Assembly: GCA_916610825.1 (NCBI GenBank)
Contig: OU744451.1
Span: 9,119,441-9,183,440 of the forward strand
DNA: 64,000 nucleotides
Reading direction: 5' to 3'
DNA from: Haliclystus octoradiatus
Lineage: Eukaryota; Cnidaria; Staurozoa; Stauromedusae; Haliclystidae
Shown: positions 1-12,349 of the stretch, in pieces
Layout: each line of letters starts with the position of its first letter
Numbering within the stretch: position 1 is the stretch's first letter
Program-made: the position numbers and the translations under genes
Notes under the pieces: model-generated
Told to the model about the DNA's origin: nothing
What the model saw: the letters and a program-made list of their open reading frames with translations, nothing else
The model's database searches: none

Positions 1-199
1 TATGAACTATGCTGCTCGTTTACATTGTGCGAATTATATTAGAAAATTAAAACAACAATTAAAATAAATAAGAACAAACTAAATAACTAATAATAATAAT
101 AATAATAACTTAATGAAACCTATAGTAATAAATAGATTATAATTATTTGCTATATATTAACAGTAATGATAATGATATATAACAGTAGCCTAACTAACG

Positions 200-790
200 T
201 GAACAAATTAAAAATTATTGTAATTATGTATTATTACTCTTTTGAAATTGTCATAGTCTAACCGTTTAATACAGTCATCTATGTTGTTCCATAGTTTTGT
301 TACAGTTGCACAAAATGACTTTTTTAAATAGTTCGTTTTCGAGTTCTCTAGTCGAAGATAGCCTGTCAGTTCATAATTACCTATGCATAATGTAATAGCC
401 TCGATATACACTTTGGGTTTTCCTTGTGTAGGCAACGATCAATAATCTTGAGCGAATGAGCTCTGCCACGCATTTTCCAGGGGGTAAAATATATTTGTTT
501 GGTTTGTTTGTTGTAATTTTGGATTTATACTGATATGTAGTTGACTTGAGGCTGATTTTTGGAAACGTTCTATTTTTTCAATATCTGCTTCGCACGATGA
601 TATAAATAAGGAACTGCAATATTCGATATTTGGTAGTATATAACTCTTGTATAATTGTATTTAATTGTTCGTTGACGGTAAGTTTGTTGTCAATAATTAC
701 ACCTAATAATTTGATTGAATGACTGCAGCGAATTTTAAAGCCATTCATCTCAATACATGCTGCTTCTTCATCTTTTGTTGCAACCAAATA
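200..790 (-). mobile_element. Non-LTR retrotransposon fragment (reverse transcriptase 3' part), decayed
   Basis: On the minus strand three blocks in different frames read like the end of a LINE reverse-transcriptase ORF. First comes a block with the motif KLLGVIIDNKL (about 787-640). Next is a block reading ILPNIEYCSSLFISSC (about 650-535), and last a C-terminal block ending near 208 with KSFCATVTKLWNNI. The order and motifs match the thumb and C-terminal region of CR1/L2-like or related elements. The frame is broken between blocks, so this is a dead 5'-truncated copy. The exact clade is not assignable by eye. Confidence 0.6.
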
Positions 791-1230
791 TTTTGCGAGA
801 CATAATAGATAGATATAATGACACCATATCGATACAGTCCTTGCAAATCATAAAGTTTGAATTCTTCCATGTAAGAATGCCGTATGTACACAATTCAATT
901 CAAGAGTTCACAGTATATATCACTATGCTTTCAACTGATCAATACTAATACGAACTAATTTCTGTGAAACACAGTGTCGAAGAGTTTGATAAAGTCAGGC
1001 ATACATTGTTTAAACTCTTGGGTCTTCTTACGTAAGCGCATTACATATGTCTAGATTTTAAAGCATCTAAATGTATTATATAGAAGTCAGTTGTGGTCGA
1101 GGAGCAAGCGAGACAAAAACATTGACATTCTATTAAAATATCGTGGTTAAGAAATTAAGATCGCCTAGCATTTGGCGGATTCCGTAACTTTACATGATTT
1201 CTACGTTACATCATCATCATCATTTATAAT

Positions 1231-1400
1231 AAACTATAAAGTCTATTATAAAAATTAGAACGAAGTTCTTTATTTGAATTACATAAAAAAAGTAAATGAA
1301 TTTCATCATCTATCAACAAGCTATAGATGATGAAATTCATTTACTTTTTTTGTAATTCAAAAGAACTTCGTTCTAATTTTTATAATAAACTTTATAGTTT
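1231..1400. repeat. Long near-perfect hairpin (foldback/MITE-like)
   Basis: Two arms of about 80 bases (1231-1313 and 1322-1400) are inverted copies of each other with a spacer of roughly 9 bases. Arm ends are AAACTATAAAG and its complement CTTTATAGTTT. The match is close to complete, with one or two differences. It sits between two LINE fragments. The structure fits a recent foldback DNA element or MITE; no coding capacity is seen. Confidence 0.75.
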
Positions 1401-1612
1401 ACATCACTACATTACCAAATGTGGATAAGTTAATTTTTTATTCTCACAGTCAGCAAACGATAATTTTGAAAAAATTCCCAGATCGTTCCTAGCAAAGTAT
1501 ATGAAAGACAGGATTGATGAATGAGGAATATTTAATAAAATACCAATCTGTAAATCCAAGTCTAATTGTCAGACATCCTGTAAATTTTGGATATACGATA
1601 AGAAAGTCAACT

Positions 1613-1637
1613 AAACAAACAAACAAACAAACAAACA
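1613..1637. repeat. (AAAC)n microsatellite
   Basis: Six or so uninterrupted AAAC units are visible. Confidence 0.85.
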
Positions 1638-1681
1638 TCATCATTTTCTCAAAATGAAGAGGGTTTCCAAAAATGTATTGA

Positions 1682-2870
1682 GAAAGCATATCTTTACGCC
1701 GAGCAATGGAAGCTCAAAATTAATTATGAAAATTCAGAAAGCATGATCTTCTCAAAAAAGTCTGTTGATGAACAACATTTCTTTCCAAAAATAATACCCT
1801 CATCGAAATGGTCGAAAATTACAAATATCTAGGTTTTCGTTTCATTGCTCCTCAAAACAATGTTTTGGTATTAAGCAACTTTGTACAAAAGCCGAAATGG
1901 CAGTCACACAGCGCTCTATGGGGCGGTCGTCAACCAGCTATGTCGCAATTCACAAAACAATGTTTACTACCATGATAACACCCATACTTCTTTATGCTAG
2001 TGATGTTTGGGGTGATTCTGTTGCTCACATTGAAAATAACCCAATAGAAACTGTACAGCGAGATATTATGCAGAAAATATTAAATGTTGGAAAGAATCCC
2101 AGCAAGATAGCTGTTAGAGCGGAATTGGGGATCATCCCTCTACAGATTGACGTTAAATTTGATATGATCAAATTCCTTGTTAGAATGAATAATTCCAAAA
2201 AAAGTAGTTTACTGTACAAGGCATTTGGTGAACAAATCATCAACAGTTCACCAACTTCATGGCTGGGTATAAAGTTGCAAATCATTTGTCTGAAATAGGA
2301 ATCAATTTACAACTTTTGATCTCTAAAGAAACAAATCAAAAATCTGATAAAATAAAACTAATCAACTGGAGCAATCTAATCTAAACACTAACACTCCAGG
2401 CCAATCGAACCAATTGAAATTCTACAAAACAATCAAACATAAATTTGAATTTGAAAATTATTTGCTACTTCCACACAACACACACAAAGTCTAGGGTAGC
2501 ATTAACCCAAATCAGAATCAGTGCTCATAAGCTCGGAATACAGACCGGACGATATTTTAACATCCCTTACGAGGACCGGCTATGTCCCCATGCATTGCGA
2601 TATAGTGACAGTATCGACGATGAGATACATCTACTCATTAATTGTAATATACATAATAACTTAAGGGTAGCGTTATTTGAATAAAATAGAAAAGTTGCAT
2701 AACAACTTTTAGGCATTTTCGGATACAGAGAAATTGGAACCGCTCTATTCCTAGAATTACAAACAAAGAAACTGCTGGGAAGATTTTTTACGAATCTTTG
2801 CAGAAACGCTATAATAATTTGCAATAGTGATGATCACATTATGTACATTTTGGAATAAAAAATGACACAT
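1682..2870 (+). mobile_element. Non-LTR retrotransposon fragment (reverse transcriptase C-terminal part)
   Basis: Plus-strand translations in several frames resemble the end of a LINE ORF2. The first block has the QWKLKINYENSESMIFS type (about 1700-1760). The open stretch 1897-2298 has MITPILLYASDVWG and IETVQRDIMQKILNV. A later block (2500-2680) has RISAHKLGIQTGRYFNIP and a DEIHLLINC pattern typical of the zinc-knuckle-like tail. Internal stops and frame changes show it is inactive. It runs opposite to the fragment at 200-790 and looks like a different family. Confidence 0.65.
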
Positions 2871-2879
2871 GAATCGATA

Positions 2880-4470
2880 ATTTTATAACTTTATAGTGAA
2901 TGAATATTATCATAATATTTTGTTATTCAGAAGCGACATGGATAAATATGTTCTTATAACAACTCTGCTAAATAAAATATATATACATATATAAAATAAG
3001 AAACGAGACGTTTTCTCCGTTACTCGAAGTTTCGCGCTGTAGCGCTCCTCAGACGGTTTTATTCATATGTCAATAATGTAAAAATAAATGACACCTTATA
3101 TAAACTTCAAGTCAGATTTCAATGTCTATGCAGCCAATTACCAATGACTAATGCTTAAATCAGTGTTACATATTTGAATGAGTTTCAAGGCTCTTTTAAA
3201 GAAAAAAGTTTTTTAGGATTTTCATTTCATAATTATCGCAGACCCGTAATCAATGTACAAACTTCTATTATGCATTACGATTTTATTTTGCAACTTCCAT
3301 TTCATTACCCAGTCCAAACCAAAATGTTACAATGCCACCAAATACACTTCAATCCTGTCTTGTGGATTATGAAGGTTCTCACTTCCAAGCGAAAGAGTTT
3401 GAGGTATTATGTGGACCGTTTATTTAAAACCGGACGGCAGCTACACCCTTTCAAATTTGAACTATACAGTAGATCATGATAACTCATCAACAATGTTCTT
3501 TGCATCATACAAATTCCTTGAAAATCACTGGTGATCTAATATGTTCTCAATATCAGTGATAACAGATATTCGAAACGTTAGTTCAAATCACGAGGCTCGG
3601 ATATAAGGACACGAGGTGTGCCATATGATCAAGCGGTGGTAAGCAGTGCTCGGCTGAGCGTACTGTAATAACAAATTGAAAATATCAAGCCGTTTAAGCA
3701 GAGATACCTGGGATGTGCACGTACTCTATCACATTACAGCATGCAAGTTTATAATTTTTTCTAAAAGGAACATTTGCAAGTAATGTAATAAGTAATTGAG
3801 ACGATTACGCCCTACCGAAAAAGCGAGTGGCTCTTTTCCTTTAAGAGCAGTGATTATAAATACCCTTTACTGATCTCAGGCGCGACACTGCAGATCAAAT
3901 TTACCAAATTTCATGGCAGATGCGCCTCGATTGTCAATGCGCAACGATTCGCTGCAGCAATAACTTACATAGGATTGAAGCAGATATAGTGACGATGATG
4001 ATATGAATAGCATTTTGATCAAGTGATTAAAAATAGCAACAATTTACTAGAGTTACTACTGGCTATTTCTGACATAAAATTCACATTTTTATACAATGCT
4101 AGCGTATGGATGGAGCGCCACTGGATCGTGTGGCGGTAGCGTGTAAGCTTGACATTAAAACCTAAAGCAAAGAATATGTGGCGAGACAAATTGCAATATA
4201 CAGTATACTTTTTAAAATTCTGCAGCATTAAATATTCAAATATAGAAACAGTTAGGATTAAATCTTACATATTTTGAAGATCAATTAAACAACGAAAACC
4301 AAAAATGTATATCAAATTGCTCAAAGATTTAACAGCTCTTTATTCCTGAAAAGTGTAACAACTACTTATACATGTAGCTTTTTGGTAATTTTGGGATAAA
4401 TTTAAGATGTTAAAATCCGCCATCATGGATTTGTAGCAATTTTACAACGTTTCCATGACACAATGAATCG
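2880..4470. other. Non-coding stretch upstream of the coiled-coil gene
   Basis: No supported gene. It contains a GC-rich stem (GCGCTGTAGCGC, near 3034) and one copy of a SINE-like repeat at 3780-3965. Open frames here are short and have no recognisable sequence. Confidence 0.5.
3780..3965 (-). repeat. SINE-like dispersed repeat, copy 1 (partial)
   Basis: Shares the string order seen in copies at 20690, 23262 and 39867. The shared strings are CCCTACCGAA, a GTGGCTCTTTTC-type stretch, CTGATCTCAG..GCGACAC, CTGCAGATCAA, TTTCATGGCAGA and a final TCAATGCGCAACGAT. The end with the GGTTCAAAT-type box seen in other copies is missing here. Confidence 0.6.
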
Positions 4471-4562
4471 TGACGTCATATTATTCGGATTCAGAGAAAA
4501 AGTTGCTCTAAATTTGGTAAAAATCAATTAATTACAACGTCATGATTGATTTACTATAAATA
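4471..4562 (+). promoter_or_regulatory. Candidate promoter: CRE palindrome plus TATA box
   Basis: A perfect TGACGTCA (4471-4478) lies 77 bases before TATAAATA (4555-4562). The first ATG of the coiled-coil gene is at 4670, about 108 bases past the TATA. Spacing and order fit a core promoter with a CREB/ATF site. The same octamer also occurs at 13257-13264 outside any promoter I can place, so chance is possible. Confidence 0.35.
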
Positions 4563-4669
4563 AGAGTGCACAATCTCGCAAAATCATTTTACGAATAATT
4601 CTGAGCTGATAAGACGTGAATTATCAATTTGTTGATGAAGAGATAATTTGATCAATTTATCGATCGAGA

Positions 4670-7600
4670 ATGACTTCGTCGATATATCGCCTTCCAAATC
4701 GGCGTAGAATGGAAGACGACAGATGTTTGGAGACATTTATAACCGGAGAATCGGATGAATACGATTTCCTCGGACGGAAATCAATTAGAAAAGAAGATAG
4801 AGAGAAGAAGAGTAGAGAATGGGATGATGCATATACTTATTGTAAGTACAGTAAACCGTTTGATAATTATTATCTAGATCACGAAAACATTCATATTTAT
4901 TTAACACTACATCGAAATATTTGACTATGCCTCGGTTTTAAAACATATTCAAGTTAAATGAACCTAAATTAACATGCGATACCGTAGCATTTAGGATTTG
5001 TTTTAATTCCTAATTTCAATTAATCAATTTGCTATTAATACTTTTGATGTATACTGTCGTCAAATTGACATGCGATTCCAATGTATAGACCAAAGCAAAG
5101 ATGTATTCATTTATGTTTTCACAAAAGTCAAACAGGACTGAGCTGATCTATAATATTCTTGCATGATTATTTACTCACAATCAATTTGATACGAGATATA
5201 ATAAAGTTAGTTTCATTGATGACATTTGATGCAACAATATGCCAAGCACATTTTATGCAATTTTTTCTTGAAAAATTCAACAATCCAAAATATCTAGGAA
5301 GGATGAAATATAATATAAATATTTCCAAGGCAGCAAAGTTGACTACACCAATAAGAAAATACCTTCATGAAAGATATATTGTCCAAAGTTGTGATGCACG
5401 TACTATTTTCGAATTTTCATCTTCTCCGTAAAATAAAATCTCTTTTAATCCATTTATCAAGTTCAACAAGGTAGAGTCAATCCATTTTGTCGTTGTTGCA
5501 AATTTGATGTTGATGCTTGTGCAAATGATCACGTGGGTTGAAATGACAATTGAACGTGGTTCATATATTCCCGCGCTTTTTATTCCTCCCAGCCTAAAAG
5601 CACCTAAATAAAAGAAATAGAGATCAAAATTTAAAGCAGAAGTCACGGGTTGCTTATGTAGATCTGATCTAATATTATTATTTAAAAATGTGGCTACACA
5701 GTGCATTTCTCTCTCGCAATAATGGGAGACTATCTAGCTCACTGTATGTACTGTATTTAGTTCAACTATTTAAAGTAAAAAGTGTTTATATTGTAACTCG
5801 TACAACAGTTCATAATCAAAAATAATATTACAATAAAATATAACAGATAATTATATACTGATACAGCAGCAGTTCTTGAATTATCTTGCAATTATCATCC
5901 TTTAAAATTGAACTTAAAAGACCACAGTATATTCACGCCATTGCATAATAGCCCAGCTTATACAATAATATACACATTCATTACCTTATACATATCCCAT
6001 AAAAATAAGCAGAAATGAACTGAAGATAAATGATCGTTACAATGGAAAATTGATCCTTTATGAACTTCCAAGAACATGTTTACAATTTCCTACAACCAAC
6101 TGTGTTAAGTGGATAAATCTGGTGAATCCCTATGAAAAGCGACCACCTTTTATAGAGGTCAAGTAATACAGGGAGACCAGAATAGACCTTGTTTTATGTA
6201 CCAAAACCTGCTACAGTATAAGGAATAGCTTTGCATAGAGATCATGTTTTTCTAGTATGTCAAATAGCACAGATGAGGTGAAATAGCTCTGTACATTAGA
6301 AATTAGCTGTCCTATAGAGTGCAATTATGTAGCAGTAAAGTGTTTGAAACATGATACATCTTCCTTCTTAGGTGATAACAATGGTAATATGCCAATCAAT
6401 AATTTCAATCAAGTTAATGATGAAGATATTCTGATCTTGAAATCAGAAACTGAATTGAACAAGGGCAACATTAATAGATTACGCAATAATTGCTATGAAA
6501 AAATCCGCCACATTGAGTATGACCTCACTGTTAAAAACAAAATCATTGAAGAACACAATCAGAAATTTCTTGCTAGATTCAAATCACTCAGTACAAGCAA
6601 TGAAGAAATCAGATTGGAGAATGATGAGATTTTGAACGATAAATTTGATGAATTCTCTCAACAATTGAAATATGTTGACGAGAAAATGATTAAACAAAAT
6701 AAGACTATGCTCCAAAAAGCAGAAGAAAATCATCGCACAAATACCAAAATCCAAAAAGATGTTCAGACATTGCGCAAAACAATTAGTGGCCATAATCACA
6801 TTTCAGGCCAAGTTGAAGAAATCAAAAAAGATCAAACATCACTTGAAAACAAACACACAACCATTGAAAAGACTCTAATGGATGGTAAGAAAATCATACT
6901 TGCTCAACAAAAAAATCTTGGCAAAAAATATGAAGATCTATTGAAAAATCAAGGTGATAATGATGATGTGATGAAAGAAATTTTGATGAAAATTCAAAAC
7001 ATCACAATTAATCATGATGTGCTTGAAAAAAAATGCAATCATATTGAAAAAGAAACTGGAGGAATCATTGAGAGATACAGAAAAGCAAAGAACGCACAAA
7101 ATTATGAAAAGAGATTTAATTATCTTAAGGGTGAAATCAGTCATTTATATACAAGAGTTCACAGAGTCTCTAATTTTAATCATCAAAAACTAAAAAACAT
7201 TATCAGTTCAACTGAGAAATGTAACAAAGCAACTCTCAAAATGGAACAGCATGTCAAAACCGAAATCCAACAATATCAAACCCAGTTGTACAACGTAATC
7301 GATCAAGTTGATAAACTTCAAAAGTATGATACTAGCACGATTGATGATATTGAATATTTGAAAAATGAAATCATTGAAATTATCAAAGAACATCAATTAA
7401 CCAACGATGAAATTAAAAGTATCAAAATCAATACCAAAAAGAATGATGATGAGATCAAACAACTGAAAAAAGATATGACAGCATCAAAGAAAGATTACAA
7501 AAATGGTATTAATGAATTCAACCATCTCGTTGATAATCTAAATGGTGTAAAAAATGAGATGAATGAAATTAAACAAATTGTATCAAGCAGCAATAGACAT

Positions 7601-10600
7601 AATGATGATGTACAAAATCAAATTCAAATTGCAATAGCTGATGTTGAGAAATCATTTGAAACAAAATTAAGAGCTCATAATAACCCATCATCTGATTCAA
7701 ATACAGCCAATCACAACACAGCAAAAATTGAAATTGATGAAAAATCATTAATATTCCAAGAAGACCTTAGCTTACTCAAACGCAACCAAAACGAAACATC
7801 TCAACAAATTTTGAATTTTGAGAAACAACTTGGAAAAATGACTCAAACACAACAAAAAATGGTTCAAACTCAACAAAAAATGGTTCAACAAAACTTGAAT
7901 ATCGAAGGACAATATGCTAATGATCAAAACATCGTCACTGACACTATCTTAGAAATAATTGACGCACAGCAAAAAGATCAAATTAATTATGTCAAGAAGG
8001 ACACCATCACAGCTATCAATGTAACAATACAAGAACAACAACAAGCAATCGATAATTTAGATCAAAAACTATCGAACAAAATAATAGCTACAAACAATGA
8101 CGCTGAAACAAAATATGATATTGTCGAAAACAAGAAATTATTGGATCAGATCATTGTAGAAATCAAAGGTGTAGATATCAAAGTTTCTGAAGTTGAACAT
8201 CATGTTAAAGATATTGAACAACAAAATTCTTCTTTTCCTAATCAACTTGAAAACAATCTGACTGGTTTATCAAACGATGTAAATGAATTGAAACAAAACT
8301 ACAAGGTTGTGCAACAGAATGCACTCGACATCATAACTGATAATAACATCAACAATGAAATTGCATCAAATCAGATCAAAGAATGCAAAAAAGAACTAAA
8401 TAATCTAACATTAGTCTCAAATACCAACACAAGAGAAAACACTAATAATAACAACCAGATCAAAGACATCCAAGAGCGTGTTAATATAATACAAAATTAT
8501 TTAGAAATGTTTAAAGAAAGCTGTGAGAAAAATAACCAAATCAGAAATAATCAATCAGATGAAGTAGACAATCAAAACGTTATCATTGACAATCAATTTA
8601 TTGAAAAAATCAACCTCTTGGAAAATAATATTAAAGATTTAAGTGGAGAATTGGAAGTAACCAAACAGAAATCCGAAGTTGAGAGTTGCAATAAAAAAGA
8701 ACAAAATGCTAATAGAATAAAAAGTTTAGAAAATCAAATAACAAACCTAAATCAAAAAGTTTCATCTCAAGAACGTGCTGATAAAATTACTAGAACAGAA
8801 TTAAACAAGCTAAGGCAACAAATTAAAGAAATGGCTTCAACATCTAAATCACAAATAGAGGAAAATTTAAACATCAAAGAGCTCTTCAAAGAACTTAAAA
8901 ATGAATTCATAACTTTGAGAAAAGAACAAGAAAACATATCTCAATCAAATAAAAACATTACAGAACAAAAACAACAAACGGATAATAAAAACTTTGTCAA
9001 TCAAGATCAATTAAAAAGTACCATTGGTGAGATACAAGAGAGCCTCAAAGTTCTACATCAAAATCTCCCATTATTAGATCAACACACCGATGAAATAATA
9101 TCAATCAACAGTGACACTGAAGAAATCACTAAAGATATTAAACACATAAAAACAAATAATGGTACGAATGAGCTTCGATTGGATGCCATCAATGATGATA
9201 GTCAACGCATTTGGGATACCGTCAATGAAGTTAAACGTCAAGTATCTGATGTCATTAAGAAAGCAGCTGGAATTGAAGCTGTACTTCAGGCTTGTGATAA
9301 TATTCACGTTTCACCAACATATGAACATAAAAAGTAAGTTGTAACACTCACCAGATAGCCAACGTAATTTATCACAATAATATATTAATATACATCTTTA
9401 ACCTTTTTTAACTGACCCCTAGCATTCCCAATGAGGTCCTCTATCAGATATCTACAATACAAACTTAATATGTTATTAGTTAGACACAAACCAACCATAG
9501 TAATCTTTAGAGGGTCAAATATATTGTGATATTTTAATATATTTATATTTATTTTGTTCTAGCATTTTTAAACCAAAACGCAACATCTCAATAATAGAGC
9601 AAAATAACCAAATATTCACCATTCCAAATCGCCTGGACATTAATAAAACTTTGTGTAACAGCATAACGAATTCGTTGGATGATCAAAATAATTTTATAGA
9701 AGAAGAAGAAGAAGAAATCCACCAGCCAACACTCAACACATGCAAAATTGTTGATGAACAACCAAAAATAAATGATACGGGTATTCAAAAGCAAAAACTT
9801 GACACTAGCAAATGGCGATGCAAACGAGGGGAAGACCCAGTGCTCAAAGCCCAACAAATGGAAGCACTTAGACAGAGATTATGTGCAGAATCAAAGGCTG
9901 ATGCAGCAAGACAAAAAGAATTAGCTTTAGCAAATACCAACACCAACAACAACATTCAAGATCAAGATGACGTAAATAAAACTACAGTAGAAACCGACAT
10001 CATATTAGATGAATATAATGATACTATTGAAAAGGTTGTTAAAAGTGAAGATTATGAAGATGATGACTTTGAAGTAGATATTGATGAAATTCAAATATCT
10101 AACGCAGTTCAAATCAGCAAAGTACTAGATATTGATATATCTTTAAACATTCAAACTGAGGCAAATAATGATTCTGATGAAGAAATAGAACAATGTAATG
10201 GCGAGAGTGACAGTGACGATGGAAGTATAAGTGATATGGCCAGTGATGAATGGAACAACCGGGAAGATATTACACCAACTAACACAAATAATGATAGAAA
10301 CATAGCATTACCACAAGATGATGTACTTATCAGAGAAACAGATGAAAGTAAAGATACACATAGCATTGTCGACACTGTTGAGAGCTCAAACATAGAAACA
10401 TCAGTCAAAACATTACCACTTGAAAGTAAGATGATTAACAGTAAGGCAGTAGCAACACCAAGAGGATCTCGCCATCTTAAGAAGAGGAATAGTGATTTAG
10501 ATTTTACCCTTGATGATGATGTTATACAAACCAATTCATCAATGCCAACACCGCAGACCAAGGTTGGACTATCAGTTGGACAAGGTCAGTACATGAGCTC

Positions 10601-11988
10601 TTATCTAATGAATATAGCAAGCAAATCAAGTAAAATAGTTTGATTGTATCAGCCTCAGCATCATAATATTGAATTAAACCCATTAGTTTCATTTAAAATC
10701 AAAGATCTAGCAGAAATATAGTGTACAACTAGCAACAGTGCATATTTGATATTCCCTTAATATAGCTAGCACATGCGACCATCATGAGTTTCATTAGTCT
10801 AAACAAAATAGAAATTGGATAGAATAGATGATTCCCCTGCAAAACAAATTCACGAACGTTCATGGATGTCCATGAACTGTGATAGAATGTAAATAACGAG
10901 GTCATAAAAATATAGTTTGTTAACTCCATGAGCTAAAAGTCATTATTCATGAACCAAATTTCAAAATCATGAAATTTTATTCAAAGTTCATGAACTATAA
11001 CCCATAGTTGTCAATTAATTGTATTGTCAATAATTTTGTAACAATATGCTGTGGCAGAGTGGTCCACAGTTTGTTAAACAGTACAATATATTCTTATGTG
11101 AGTTATTCATCAATCTCTTTTCTCAAAACAGATATCCAAAAGTCACAATTCTCAACGATTGTCACAAATAAATCTCTGAGTATCGAAACAGCACCATCAA
11201 ATATAGACGTAGATGAAGATAGTGGCAGTGACGCATTTGCTGAAATAGATGATGTCTTTGAAATGATCCCAGATGATAGTTACAACAAAACAATATTGGT
11301 TGATAATGTGATAAATACAACAGAACTCAATGCTAACATGGACAGTGTTTATTCAGAGGATGATTTTGAAGACGCTTCAGATTGTGAAAGTAAGATCTCA
11401 ACTAGCATAGACGAATCAAACGAAAATACAACAACTGAAGAAAGTGGAGTATACTCTGCTGAGAAAACAGACACAAAGAATTCTATGAAACAAGATCAGC
11501 CATCAACCAGTAGTATGACATCATTATCTAATATACCATCATTGATTAAGAAACCAAAAAATATCAAAAAGAAAGAAAAGAAATACAAACGTAAAACATC
11601 AAGTAAAGGAATGGATGATATTGATAGATTATTTGATGGTATAGATGATGATGAACTAGAAACACCAAAACAGAATGTTAAAAAGATCATCAACAACAAC
11701 ACAACTGATTCAAATGATACTTTTTCATGGCTTACAGTTGCCAACGGAGTGAAAAAATCAGATGAAATTGTGAGAGGTAAAAGTTCAGCTATAATTCAGC
11801 TGCTTGGAAAAACTGACATTGTTGATGAATCAAATATTGTGCATGGCAACATCAACAGCTTAAATAATAATAGAATTAAACCAGTTATGAATAAAAGCAT
11901 ACTAGGTGATTCACCACCTTTATCTAGTTCTGCTCGTACTGGAGGGAATGGGCTACCTCCATTAAAAAGATTGCCTAAATTATTTTAA
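4670..11988 (+). CDS. Large coiled-coil protein with acidic C-terminal region (unrecognised)
   Basis: Four exons, 4670-4841, 6372-9333, 9563-10584 and 11132-11988, join with matching phases (1, 2, 1) into 1670 codons plus TAA. Donors are TGTAAGT, AGTAAGT and GGTCAGT; acceptors are pyrimidine-rich. Residues 1-57 are basic/acidic and begin MTSSIYRLPNRRRMEDDRCL. Residues about 70-1044 are almost wholly heptad-like, rich in K, E, N, Q and I, with a tandem TQQKMVQTQQKMVQ stretch. Residues about 1045-1390 include KWRCKRGEDPVLKAQQMEALRQR and long D/E/S/N runs. The last exon is acidic, then strongly basic (KKPKNIKKKEKKYKRK), then GMDDIDRLFDGIDDDE, and ends LPPLKRLPKLF. This looks like a cytoskeletal, centrosomal or nuclear scaffold protein. 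I do not recognise the family. A TATA box and CRE lie upstream. Confidence 0.85.
5160..6370. other. Intron 1 of the coiled-coil gene
   Basis: No supported gene. A 113-codon minus-strand open frame (5365-5706) has no recognisable content. A copy of the CTGTCTATAGTGGTC-related repeat is suggested at about 6125-6240 (GCGACCACC...TATAGAGGTCAAG). Confidence 0.4.
10834..11000. repeat. GTTCATGAAC inverted-repeat element, diverged copy
   Basis: Begins CCCCTGCAAAAC and contains several TTCATGAAC-type half sites, including TCATGGATGTCCATGA. It lies in the third intron of the coiled-coil gene and belongs to the family best seen at 20049, 20446 and 21034. Confidence 0.5.
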
Positions 11989-12039
11989 ATAACTACGTAA
12001 CTTTTATAAAATGGAAATTTGTAAATACCGGTAAAACCA

Positions 12040-12331
12040 TTAGACTTCTTGAATTTGTAAATAATATATCTCACAACACATTAACAATTGAGTAGTTTTC
12101 TTTTGTGAATATTCCATACGTAAAATATGTGTGTAGTTAGGTCTATGTGGAATTAAGTAGATTTCTCTTATATAAATAACTGCTTTAGGATTTAGGTTTA
12201 TCTGTTTACAAGGAATGTCAGTAGTCAATAATGTTAAATCGAATTTAATTTCAAGTACCTGTGATTCATTTGTATGATATTTGAATCTCCTTTTGATCAA
12301 ATGTTCTCCATCCAATATTAAGATGACATAC
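12040..12331 (-). CDS. Unrecognised terminal coding exon of a minus-strand gene
   Basis: A strong acceptor (TTGTATTTTTCAG on the minus strand) is followed by 97 open codons, read in phase 2, ending in TAA at 12040. The sequence looks protein-like: YVILILDGEHLIKRRFKYH, then VLEIKFDLTLLTTDIP, NLNPKAVIYIREIYLIP and THILRMEY. I do not recognise the family. It converges on the coiled-coil gene, whose stop is only about 50 bases away. Upstream exons were not found with confidence. A possible first exon is 14871-14820 (ATG, 17 codons, donor ATGTAAGT), which would be divergent from the Rh gene, but no chain of exons links them. Confidence 0.4.
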
Positions 12332-12349
12332 CTGAAAAATACAATCAAA

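Noticed and set aside
5365-5706. 113-codon minus-strand open frame in intron 1 of the coiled-coil gene
   Set aside because: No recognisable motif, no supporting splice context, and it lies wholly within an intron; treated as chance.
6584-7396. Minus-strand open frames across the coiled-coil exon
   Set aside because: They are antisense readings of a lysine/asparagine/glutamate-rich coding exon, which naturally gives Phe/Ile/Leu-rich open frames.
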